Below are positions 1 through 5,683 of a DNA stretch of 9,485 nucleotides, in pieces. The notes under the pieces are model-generated. The model saw only the letters and a list, made by a program, of their open reading frames with translations. It did no database searches and had not been told where the DNA came from. This DNA comes from Acidobacteriota bacterium (lineage in GTDB: Bacteria; Acidobacteriota; UBA890): assembly GCA_030609765.1 (NCBI GenBank), contig JAUWTE010000091.1, positions 1 through 9,485 of the forward strand, written 5' to 3'. Numbering within the stretch: position 1 is the stretch's first letter; every line of letters starts with the position of its first letter. The position numbers and the translations under genes are program-made.

Positions 1-1163
1 GAGCCGAGACCGAGCTGCACGTTCACCCGCACAGCGTACTCGCCATCGTCAACCACCCTGAAAAGCCCTACCGTGCTGTTCGACTGGCCGAAGGCCGGCT
101 TTCCCACGTACAGCACATCGGGTAGGCGCGTGATCTCGACCGTGCCGTCGACACTGAGCTGCGGTCGCGCTCCATCTGGGAGCTTGCCGTTCGGCATTTG
201 ATCGAGTAGTAACCTGACGTCGACGGTCACCGTGCCCTGTTGCGCCGCCGGGTCGATGCGCGTCACGATGCCCGGAATCTCGGCGGTGCGCGTGTCGACG
301 ATAGCTCGTTGACCGATGCTGATATCTTTGGCCTGGACTTCCGGGATGCGCAGCTCTGCCTTCAGCTTGTCAGGCTGCACCACGCGCGCAAGGACGGTGC
401 CAGGGGCCACCGACTGGCCCACCTCCATTGGCATTTCCTGAAGAACGCCGGGGATGTCAGCTTTCACGTAGAGGGCCTCGAGGTCGGATAGCGCCAGCAC
501 GCGGCGCGCCCGGAGCTGATCGATCTGCGTCTGCTGAACGCCAAGCTGTTCCTGGATCGAGATATCGATAATGCGCAGCCGTTCCTGCTCGATCTCATGC
601 CGGGTGGCCGCTTGCTCGGCACGAGTGATCGAAAGTCGCAGCGCCAGATTGGAGATCAGCTCCTCGTCGAAAAGCTGCTGATCGCGCTCGGCGGTCAACG
701 TCTGAATGCTGAACTCGGCCTGGACCTGAGCAGCCGTGGCCCGCTGCTGCAGGCGCTGCGTCTCGAGTCGGACTTCGAGGTCACGGTAGTAGGCCTCGGC
801 GGAGCGCAGGTCCCACTCGGCGTTGCGCGCCGCCAGCTCGACGTCCGGATCGCTGAGCCGCAAGATCACGGTATCGGGCTGAACGAAGGCGCCAGGCAGG
901 AGAATGACCTCCTCGACGCGGCCGGCCGTCCGCGCCGTAATCGCGCGGATCTCCTCCGGCACCAGGGTGCCGGGACCGCGGCGCTCGAGCAGCAACTCAC
1001 CTCGCTTCACGGTATCCATCCAGAGGGTGGCCCGATCTACCGTAGGAGCGGCTCGTTCCAGGCCTGAAAGAAAGAGGGTGATCAGCACCAGAGCTGCCAG
1101 CGAGCCCCCTCCGTAGAGAATGCGTTTGAGCGTCTTGCTCTTGGCTTCGCGTTTGATGTCCAT
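1..1163 (-). CDS. HlyD-family periplasmic adaptor of an efflux system (partial, C-terminus off window)
   Basis: Membrane-fusion/adaptor protein expected to link an inner-membrane RND or MacB-type ABC pump to an outer-membrane channel. The visible 387 residues start MDIKREAKSK. One N-terminal membrane anchor lies at about residues 13-33, after a lysine/arginine-rich start. The first half of the barrel-sandwich (lipoyl-like) domain is at about 70-105, with the phrase GRVEEVILLPGAFVQPDTVI. A long alpha-helical hairpin rich in Q, E, R and A spans about 107-222. The second half-motif is at about 226-262 (ADIPGVLQEMPMEVGQSVAPG), and a beta-barrel domain runs from about 266 to 345. The frame is open to the window edge, so the C-terminal part is missing. 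There is no clear Shine-Dalgarno sequence before the ATG at 1163, but no better start is seen. A sigma-54 promoter lies about 50 bp upstream. Pump genes probably follow off-window. The family is secure; the pump partner and substrate are unknown. Confidence 0.9.
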   Translation of the reverse strand, partial: MDIKREAKSKTLKRILYGGGSLAALVLITLFLSGLERAAPTVDRATLWMDTVKRGELLLERRGPGTLVPEEIRAITARTAGRVEEVILLPGAFVQPDTVILRLSDPDVELAARNAEWDLRSAEAYYRDLEVRLETQRLQQRATAAQVQAEFSIQTLTAERDQQLFDEELISNLALRLSITRAEQAATRHEIEQERLRIIDISIQEQLGVQQTQIDQLRARRVLALSDLEALYVKADIPGVLQEMPMEVGQSVAPGTVLARVVQPDKLKAELRIPEVQAKDISIGQRAIVDTRTAEIPGIVTRIDPAAQQGTVTVDVRLLLDQMPNGKLPDGARPQLSVDGTVEITRLPDVLYVGKPAFGQSNSTVGLFRVVDDGEYAVRVNVQLGLG

Positions 1164-1213
1164 TCTGTGGTCTCGAATCTTCGGTGACAAAACTGGATCG
1201 CAGTTATTACTAG

Positions 1214-1229
1214 AGCAAACCCCGTGCCA
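1214..1229 (-). promoter_or_regulatory. Sigma-54 (RpoN) -24/-12 promoter of the efflux adaptor gene
   Basis: On the minus strand the sequence reads TGGCACGGGGTTTGCT. This matches the RpoN core TGGCACG-N4-TTGCW at every specified position, with the essential GG and GC dinucleotides separated by exactly 10 bases. The expected start of transcription is near 1203, giving a leader of about 40 nt before the ATG at 1163. Such promoters need an NtrC-type ATPase activator bound upstream; the palindrome at 1356-1392 is a candidate site for it. Regulation by sigma-54 is inferred from the motif and its position. Confidence 0.75.
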
Positions 1230-1355
1230 CCGCACACAAGGGCCAGGAAATGGCGAAAAGGCGGGGTTTTGGGGCAATCAAGGGGTTCTGTGAGGACTGA
1301 AGCCCAGCGTTTCTAAAGCCATAAACATGGTTTACTGAATCGGGCGGGCCCAGCA

Positions 1356-1392
1356 TGTTCGATCTCGGGACAAAACGTCCCACATACGAACA
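1356..1392. promoter_or_regulatory. Nested palindrome, candidate activator/operator site
   Basis: Two perfect inverted repeats share one centre at 1374: outer arms TGTTCG (1356-1361) and CGAACA (1387-1392), inner arms GGGAC (1367-1371) and GTCCC (1377-1381). The outer and inner arms on each side start 11 bases apart, about one helical turn, and the spacers between them do not pair. This favours a protein-binding site contacted on one DNA face over an RNA hairpin. It lies about 170 bp upstream of the predicted sigma-54 start site, a usual distance for an enhancer-binding protein. It could instead serve the plus-strand gene at 1556. Confidence 0.5.
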
Positions 1393-1555
1393 AGAAATCC
1401 GAAGAATTGGATCGCGCAGCCGCGAGCCGTTGAGAGTTCCAGGCTAGAAATCTGGGCAGTGTACTCAGGCTCACGCATGATATCGTCATTCCTCGTGCGG
1501 TACGTTGCAGTGATCCGGTGTGCGCCGGAGTCGATCGTCAGAGGAGGTATGAGAG

Positions 1556-2167
1556 ATGGGTGAGCGGAAAGGGCCGGTCGTACGGCTACTGGTTGCGGTG
1601 GCGTTGCTCGCGTCGATTGCAGGTGTGGGCTGTGGTTCTGAGCCACTCGATCTGACAGCCGACCAGGCCCGCGGGCTCATTCTGCAACAATTCCCCGAGG
1701 CCGACCCCATAGTCATCTCCGTGACTGTCGAAGAACAACGTGCCAGTGCACAGACAGAGTTCAACGGCGAGATCGTTGACTTTCTTTTCGCTGCCGACGA
1801 AGCGGGTTGGTTGCTCGAGGGGGTCGAGCACAAAGGCCAGGTCTACTTCATCGAGGACCTCGAGTACATCTCTCGAAGCATGGTGCTGATGAACGATCTC
1901 GCCATCGCCCTGGCCAGCTACTACGAGGATCACGGCAGCTATCCCGTCGGTGAAGGGCCGCAGGCCCGCGAGGTGATGGTGCCTGACTACCTCGCCGAGG
2001 ACACCGATGTCGAGGACGCCTGGGGCAATCGTTTCACCTATTTCTCCGAGGACGGCGAGGACTACACGATGGTTTCTTTCGGTCCCGACCGGGAAGCGGG
2101 CACCCTCGACGATTTGATCCTGCACAGTGGCGAGTTCATCTCCCCCGAGGAGAACGGACAGGGATAG
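1556..2167 (+). CDS. Putative lipoprotein with GspG-like (type II secretion major pseudopilin) C-terminal domain
   Basis: 203 residues. The start is fixed by a strong AGGAGGT 7 nt before the ATG. A signal peptide with positive residues (R4, K5, R10) and a hydrophobic stretch (about 8-24) ends in AGVGC, so Cys26 may be lipidated, although Gly at -3 makes the lipobox weak. Residues 31-105 form a small mixed alpha/beta region I do not recognise. Residues 109-195 resemble the globular domain of GspG pseudopilins: YYEDHGSYP (122-130), a DAWGN turn (154-158), SFGPD (174-178) and an acidic DD pair (185-186), matching GspG's DPWGNPY, SLGPDG and calcium-loop region. The usual prepilin N-terminus (G/FTLIE) and its assembly helix are absent, so it should not be a pilus subunit. 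It stands alone, and its TAG stop lies in the 2165-2260 repeat. The export and GspG-like calls are fairly good; the role is unknown. Confidence 0.75.
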   Translation: MGERKGPVVRLLVAVALLASIAGVGCGSEPLDLTADQARGLILQQFPEADPIVISVTVEEQRASAQTEFNGEIVDFLFAADEAGWLLEGVEHKGQVYFIEDLEYISRSMVLMNDLAIALASYYEDHGSYPVGEGPQAREVMVPDYLAEDTDVEDAWGNRFTYFSEDGEDYTMVSFGPDREAGTLDDLILHSGEFISPEENGQG

Positions 2168-2260
2168 CCCGGAAATCTCGACGGATCGCGGCTGCGCTGA
2201 CACGATGGCACGCGAGCCTTGCACTCGCTCGCTTCACGACCCGTTGAGAAATTCGGGCTA
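2165..2260. repeat. 96-bp imperfect inverted repeat between convergent genes
   Basis: The ends are inverted copies: TAGCCCG at 2165-2171 and its complement CGGGCTA at 2254-2260. Over the outer 24 bases the two arms match at 19 positions, sharing TAGCCCG, CTC, ACGG and TCG blocks. An inner hairpin with arms GCGAG (2212-2216) and CTCGC (2224-2228) sits near the middle. The left-end TAG is the stop codon of the plus-strand lipoprotein gene, and the right-end TAG, read on the minus strand, is the stop codon of tadA. It may act as a bidirectional terminator or transcript-protecting hairpin. Related sequence recurs at 7133-7183 and, more weakly, at 4218-4242, so it behaves as a dispersed REP/MITE-like element. 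Confidence 0.7.
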
Positions 2261-2707
2261 GCGTAGCGATCGGAAGAACTCCCGCAGCATTTCCCCGCAC
2301 TCTGACTCGCGAACGCCGCCCTCGACCTCGCGTAGGTGTGGAGCGATTCCGGTATCCGTCAGGTCGAGGATCGACCCACAAGCGCCCAGGCGCGGATCCC
2401 GAGCGCCGTAGATCAGGTGCTCGACCCGAGCCAGTGCTATGGCGCCGACGCACATCGTGCAGGGTTCCAGGGTAACCACCAAGGTCGTGCCTTCGAGGCG
2501 CCAATCTCCATCAACCTGGGCTGCAGCACGCAAGGCGTTCACCTCGGCGTGGCCGCTGGGGTCATCGGCCTCCTCGGTGGTGTTGCGGCCCTTTCCCAGC
2601 ACGACGCCGTCGCGCAGCACGATGGCCCCTACGGGTACTTCACCAACGGATGCCGCGGCGCGTGCCTCCTCGATGGCGAGGTCCATCCAGCCTTCGGCGT
2701 CAGTCAA
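2258..2707 (-). CDS. tadA: tRNA-specific adenosine-34 deaminase TadA
   Basis: 149 residues, the normal bacterial length. TadA converts A34 to inosine in the anticodon of tRNA-Arg(ACG), so that one tRNA reads CGU, CGC and CGA. The zinc/catalytic motifs of the cytidine-deaminase superfamily are complete: H53-A-E55 (zinc ligand and proton shuttle) and P82-C83-T-M-C86 (zinc ligands). Other family features are the EVPVGAIV strand (23-30), N42 and the IYGARDPRLGACGS block. The start is TTG at 2707, because an in-frame stop lies shortly upstream and no ATG intervenes. An internal ATG (Met8, preceded by GAAGG) is the alternative, but E. coli TadA also carries residues before the matching Trp-Met, which favours the TTG. 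The substrate tRNA gene lies 137 bp upstream on the same strand. The stop is the end of the inverted repeat. Confidence 0.95.
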   Translation of the reverse strand: MTDAEGWMDLAIEEARAAASVGEVPVGAIVLRDGVVLGKGRNTTEEADDPSGHAEVNALRAAAQVDGDWRLEGTTLVVTLEPCTMCVGAIALARVEHLIYGARDPRLGACGSILDLTDTGIAPHLREVEGGVRESECGEMLREFFRSLR

Positions 2708-2844
2708 GTTTTGGCCTGTGAGATTCTGGAGATGCGGGTGAGATCAATCCAGGGAACCCGGACGAAATCGGATCGGGGTAGCTGAGGGAGAGCAAGAGGT
2801 CGGCGCAGGAGGTCGGTGCCGAAACAAGGATCAAAAGAGAAGAG

Positions 2845-2918
2845 TGCGCCCTGGAGGACTCGAACCCCCAGCCTCCTGGTCCGTAGCCAGACGCTCTATC
2901 CAGTTGAGCTAAGGGCGC
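2845..2918 (-). tRNA. tRNA-Arg (anticodon ACG)
   Basis: A complete 74-nt cloverleaf on the minus strand. The acceptor GCGCCCT (2918-2912) pairs with AGGGCGC (2852-2846), and the discriminator is A at 2845. The D arm is GCTC/GAGC around AACTGGATA. The anticodon arm is TCTGG/CCAGG (one outer T-G wobble) around the loop CTACGGA, giving anticodon ACG at 2884-2882. The variable loop is 5 nt. The T arm is GGGGG/CCTCC (one wobble) around TTCGAGT. CCA is not encoded, so it must be added after transcription. A34 would be changed to inosine by TadA, encoded downstream on the same strand. G36-G37 would suit m1G37 methylation by TrmD. Confidence 0.96.
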
Positions 2919-2951
2919 AAACGGGGTGCCGAACGGCTCCCGTACCTCGCA

Positions 2952-2981
2952 AGGATAGCATCGCTGGTGAACTCGGGCCAA
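2952..2981 (-). promoter_or_regulatory. Candidate sigma-70 promoter for tRNA-Arg
   Basis: On the minus strand, TTGGCC (2981-2976, 4 of 6 matches to TTGACA) is followed after 18 bases by TATCCT (2957-2952, 4 of 6 to TATAAT). The -10 is preceded by TGC, an extended -10 motif. The start of transcription would fall near 2945, about 27 nt before the tRNA. I see no strong terminator between the tRNA and tadA, so read-through into tadA is possible. Confidence 0.45.
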
Positions 2982-3242
2982 GTCGGGAGAGGGCGTCATC
3001 GTGGAAGTTCTCTCGTCCAGCAGGCGACTCGCCATCAGCCGCGACGCGGATACGCGTCCTGGACGCGGGATAGTGAGGCGAGATACTGTGATACATGGGT
3101 TTCGGCCCATGCAAATGACCAACTGTTCTCACACAGTGCAGCGCCATCTCGAGCATCCAGCGCGCTCCCACAGATGAGTTCGCGCTTCTCACAATGCGAT
3201 CCGCTCGACCCTCGAGACCATACGGGCGTGGGAGGTTTCATC
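2982..3242. other. Upstream region of the TPR gene with two short perfect hairpins
   Basis: With the tRNA promoter, this makes a gene-free stretch of more than 300 bp (2919-3242). The TPR reading frame stays open back to 2967, but that extension has no ribosome-binding site, family resemblance or signal peptide. Two perfect dyads are present: GACGCG-GATA-CGCGTC (3043-3058) and CATGGG-TTTCGG-CCCATG (3094-3111). Neither is followed by a T-run. They could be operators or leader hairpins. I recognise no RNA family. Confidence 0.4.
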
Positions 3243-4220
3243 ATGTCGCAGAATCGAACACTTCGGGGGTTCATTTCGCCGTTTGCCGTTCTGTTACTAG
3301 CACTCGCGGTAGTCACGTTTGCGCCAGTCACGGCCATAGGGCAGGAGACGGTACCGGAAATCCTCCAGAAGGGGGTCGACGAGCTCGAGAAAGGCAACCT
3401 CGAGCTTGCTCTCCGTGAGATCAAGAAGGCTATTGAGATGGAACCAGGCTACCCTGCCGCCCATTTCTACGCCGGCATGGCATCGGCCCAAATGCAGAAG
3501 TTCGAGGATGCATTCGACTACTTCCTGGCTGCCGCCGACCTCTCTCCTGGCTACGGGGAAGCCCACATGATGGCCTGCAGGGTTGCCTACGACCAGGGCA
3601 AGTTCGACGATTCCTGGGAGCAGGCGATCCTCGCGGCACAGTCCGGCTACGACATGAGCCAGGCCTTTGTCGGGCTCGAGCAACAGCAGGACCCCCCGGA
3701 CGACTTTCAGCAGCGCATGCAGGCCCCCCGAGTGGTCATCGGCGGCCTCGACCTCGAGGCTCTCTCGGCCCGCGATGCTTTCATGGGTCCCCCAACGGAA
3801 GATATAGCCTCCGCGAGCGCGGGAGCCGACGCCAGCACCCGCGGGGCTGTGTCAACAGAATCGGGTGCACTCCCGCGCGGCACGGGCTCGACCGGAGCGG
3901 GCTTGGTCGCCGAGACGTCGGCCGAGCTCAATGAGGTACGCCGGCAATTCGGTATTGCGCTGGCACACTCCAGAGCCTTCGCGGTGGTGCCACGACCCGA
4001 GATTGCGGACTACGTGCTGGAGATCCAGGTGGACGATCTCAGGGAGACTGAGCCGCGCTCACTGAAGGGTATCGTCAAGCTCATCGACTACAGCACCCTC
4101 GAACAGATCTACAGCAGGCCGGTGGAGCTCAGGAATATTGCCTCGGTCTCCGATCTGCGTACCGAAATCTCTCGTTTCGTCGGCTATATGGAGACATGGC
4201 TGAAAGAGCAGGGAGGTTAG
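3243..4220 (+). CDS. Exported TPR-repeat protein with unrecognised C-terminal domain
   Basis: 325 residues from the ATG at 3243, chosen because GGAGGT (3231-3236) stands 6 nt upstream and a clean signal peptide follows at once. That peptide has R5 and R8, a hydrophobic core at about 10-28 and a likely cleavage AIG-QE after Gly33. Residues 37-137 hold three TPR units (EILQKGVDELEKGNLELALR, then PAAHFYAGMASAQMQKFEDA, then GEAHMMACRVAYDQGKFDDS), so a protein-binding scaffold in the periplasm is likely. Residues 186-222 are a low-complexity A/S/G/T linker. Residues 228-322 are a compact alpha/beta domain (REFG-like start, IADYVLEIQVDDL, LKGIVKLIDYSTLEQIYSRPVE, ending in an amphipathic helix). It faintly recalls the small CsgG/LpoB-like periplasmic folds, but I do not assign it. 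The amidohydrolase gene follows after 52 bp and may be co-transcribed. The stop TAG begins a degenerate repeat copy. Confidence 0.8.
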   Translation: MSQNRTLRGFISPFAVLLLALAVVTFAPVTAIGQETVPEILQKGVDELEKGNLELALREIKKAIEMEPGYPAAHFYAGMASAQMQKFEDAFDYFLAAADLSPGYGEAHMMACRVAYDQGKFDDSWEQAILAAQSGYDMSQAFVGLEQQQDPPDDFQQRMQAPRVVIGGLDLEALSARDAFMGPPTEDIASASAGADASTRGAVSTESGALPRGTGSTGAGLVAETSAELNEVRRQFGIALAHSRAFAVVPRPEIADYVLEIQVDDLRETEPRSLKGIVKLIDYSTLEQIYSRPVELRNIASVSDLRTEISRFVGYMETWLKEQGG

Positions 4221-4242
4221 CCCGGCAGCTCAACGCATCGCC
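4218..4242 (+). repeat. Degenerate half-copy of the TAGCCCGG repeat
   Basis: Starting at the stop codon of the TPR gene, the sequence has the blocks TAGCCCGG, CTCAACG and TCGC. These are in the same order and nearly the same spacing as the arms at 2165 and 7133, with a 1-base deletion in between. About 19 of 25 positions agree. As at 2165, the first three bases are the gene's TAG stop. No opposite arm is visible nearby. A chance match cannot be excluded. Confidence 0.4.
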
Positions 4243-4272
4243 TCCTCCTCCATCCGCTCCTTCGCGATCGAC

Positions 4273-5649
4273 ATGAGCAGAACACTGATTCGAGGCGGCA
4301 CTCTGCTGCTCCCGGATGAGGGCGGTCGCCTGCGAGGCGAGCCTGGCGACCTGCTCATCGAGGGTGAGCGCATCGTCGCCGTGGGCGTGGTCGAATCGAG
4401 TGATACGCTGCCGCTTGCCGTGCCGGGAGCCGCACCTCCCGAGGCCGGCCCCCCGACAGTGGTCGATGCCAGCGATTGTGCTGTTCTCCCTGGCCTCATA
4501 CAGAGCCACGTGCATCTGTGCCAAACCCTGTTTCGGGGCGCCGCCGACGATCTGCCACTGCTCGACTGGCTGCGCCAGCGCGTCTGGCCGCTGGAAGCCG
4601 CCCATGATCCCGACTCCATGCGCGCCAGCGCCCGGCTCGCCATCGCCGAGCTCCTGCGCAGCGGCACAACCGCCGTGCAGACGATGGAGACGGTGCACCA
4701 CACCGAGGCTGCCCTGGAGGTGATCGCGGAATCAGGCATGTTCGCGGTTGCGGGGAAGTGCTTGATGGACGATCCGGAGACTTCACCCGCCGGCCTCGTG
4801 GAGCCCACCGACGTGGCGTTGCGGGAGACGGTCGATCTCGCCGAGGCTTGGCACGGCGCCGCCGGGGGCAGGCTGAAGTACTGCCTCGCACCGCGTTTCG
4901 CCGTTTCCTGCACCGATGACTGTCTGCGCCAGGTCGGCAAGCTTGCCACAGAGCTCGGCCTTCGCGTTCACACACACGCCTCCGAGAATCGCGAGGAAGT
5001 AGCACTCGTGGAGGAGCGCACCAGCCGGCGTAACGTCGCCTACCTCGATGCGGTGGGATGCACCGGCAGCCATGTGGGGATCGCTCACTGCATTTGGGTG
5101 AACGAGGCGGAGATCGACGTGCTGGCGCGCACCGGCACGCACGTGCTGCACTGCCCCGGCAGCAACTGCAAGCTGGGCTCCGGGGTGGCGCCGGTGCCCA
5201 GGTTCCTGGAGGAGGGCGTGGCGGTCAGCCTCGGCGCCGACGGCGCGCCGTGCAACAACGCCCTCGATATCTTCCGCGAAATGCGACTCGCTGCACTACT
5301 CCACAAGGCCGGCGGGGGCCCCGAAACTATACCGGCCAGCACGGCCCTGGATCTGGCCACTCGCGGCGGCGCCAGGGCCCTGGGTTGGGAGAACGAGATG
5401 GGAGCTCTCGTGCCGGGCGCGTGGGCCAACGTGGTGGTCATCGATCTGCAGCGGCTTCACACCACACCGCGGCACGACCTAGTCTCAACCCTCGTTTACA
5501 GCACCCACTCCGCAGATATCCGCGATGTTTGGCTCGCAGGCCGCCAGGTGGTGGAAGCGGGACGCCTGACGTTGTGGGACGAGGATGAGGTGCGGGAAGA
5601 GGCCGAGCAGCAGGCGATTAAGCTCTACCAGCGCGCCGGCCTGGCCTGA
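4273..5649 (+). CDS. Amidohydrolase-superfamily aminohydrolase (ATZ/TRZ type; possible 5'-deoxyadenosine/SAH/MTA deaminase)
   Basis: 458 residues, a typical length. This is a cytosolic metal-dependent deaminase of the COG0402 group, whose members remove an amino or chloro substituent from adenosine-like, guanine-like or triazine rings. The metal and catalytic residues are all present: H79-V-H81 on the first strand, H235 and E238 in HTHASE, H272 in IAHC, and D323 in SLGADG. The phrases APRFAVSCTDD (206-216), HCPGSNCKLGSG (293-304) and NALDIFREMRLAALL (329-343) match the adenosine-type deaminases related to Thermotoga TM0936. C-terminal residues form the small beta-sandwich domain (GALVPGAWANVVVIDL). 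Residues 48-62 are an Ala/Pro-rich insertion in the N-terminal beta-sandwich. No strong ribosome-binding site precedes the ATG. The substrate cannot be read from sequence: deoxyadenosine, SAH/MTA, 8-oxoguanine or s-triazine are all open, the first group favoured. Confidence 0.9.
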   Translation: MSRTLIRGGTLLLPDEGGRLRGEPGDLLIEGERIVAVGVVESSDTLPLAVPGAAPPEAGPPTVVDASDCAVLPGLIQSHVHLCQTLFRGAADDLPLLDWLRQRVWPLEAAHDPDSMRASARLAIAELLRSGTTAVQTMETVHHTEAALEVIAESGMFAVAGKCLMDDPETSPAGLVEPTDVALRETVDLAEAWHGAAGGRLKYCLAPRFAVSCTDDCLRQVGKLATELGLRVHTHASENREEVALVEERTSRRNVAYLDAVGCTGSHVGIAHCIWVNEAEIDVLARTGTHVLHCPGSNCKLGSGVAPVPRFLEEGVAVSLGADGAPCNNALDIFREMRLAALLHKAGGGPETIPASTALDLATRGGARALGWENEMGALVPGAWANVVVIDLQRLHTTPRHDLVSTLVYSTHSADIRDVWLAGRQVVEAGRLTLWDEDEVREEAEQQAIKLYQRAGLA

Positions 5650-5681
5650 CCATGCTCCGCGCTCTGTCTGCCTGCCAGGCC
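5638..5681. terminator. Possible bidirectional hairpin between convergent genes
   Basis: A perfect 8-bp inverted repeat, GGCCTGGC (5638-5645) and GCCAGGCC (5674-5681), encloses 28 bases. It overlaps the last codons of the amidohydrolase and ends 3 bases before the porin stop codon at 5684. The position suits transcription stopping from both sides, but there is no T-run on either strand and the loop is long. Confidence 0.3.
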
Positions 5682-5683
5682 CG

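Larger units (their letters stand above)
1164..1555. other. Divergent intergenic region (392 bp)
   Basis: No convincing gene lies between the divergent adaptor and lipoprotein genes. It holds the sigma-54 promoter (1214-1229, minus), a nested palindrome (1356-1392), a small dyad at 1316-1333 (arms around CCAT-AAAC-ATGG with flanking AAA/TTT and one mismatch), and the AGGAGGT ribosome-binding site of the plus-strand gene at 1542-1548. An open frame on the minus strand (1332-1646) overlaps the lipoprotein start and looks like chance. I see no clear sigma-70 promoter for the plus-strand gene. Confidence 0.6.

Noticed and set aside
1586..2224. Long open frame (212 codons) on the minus strand opposite the lipoprotein gene
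   Set aside because: Antisense shadow caused by high GC. The plus-strand frame has a strong ribosome-binding site, signal peptide and recognisable domain.
2700..3122. Minus-strand open frame encoding QLDRASGYGPGGWGFESSR
   Set aside because: This is the translation of the tRNA-Arg gene, a well-known false protein, with no other support.
2967..3242. Upstream extension of the TPR reading frame
   Set aside because: It would bury the signal peptide 92 residues inside the protein, whereas the ATG at 3243 has GGAGGT at good spacing.
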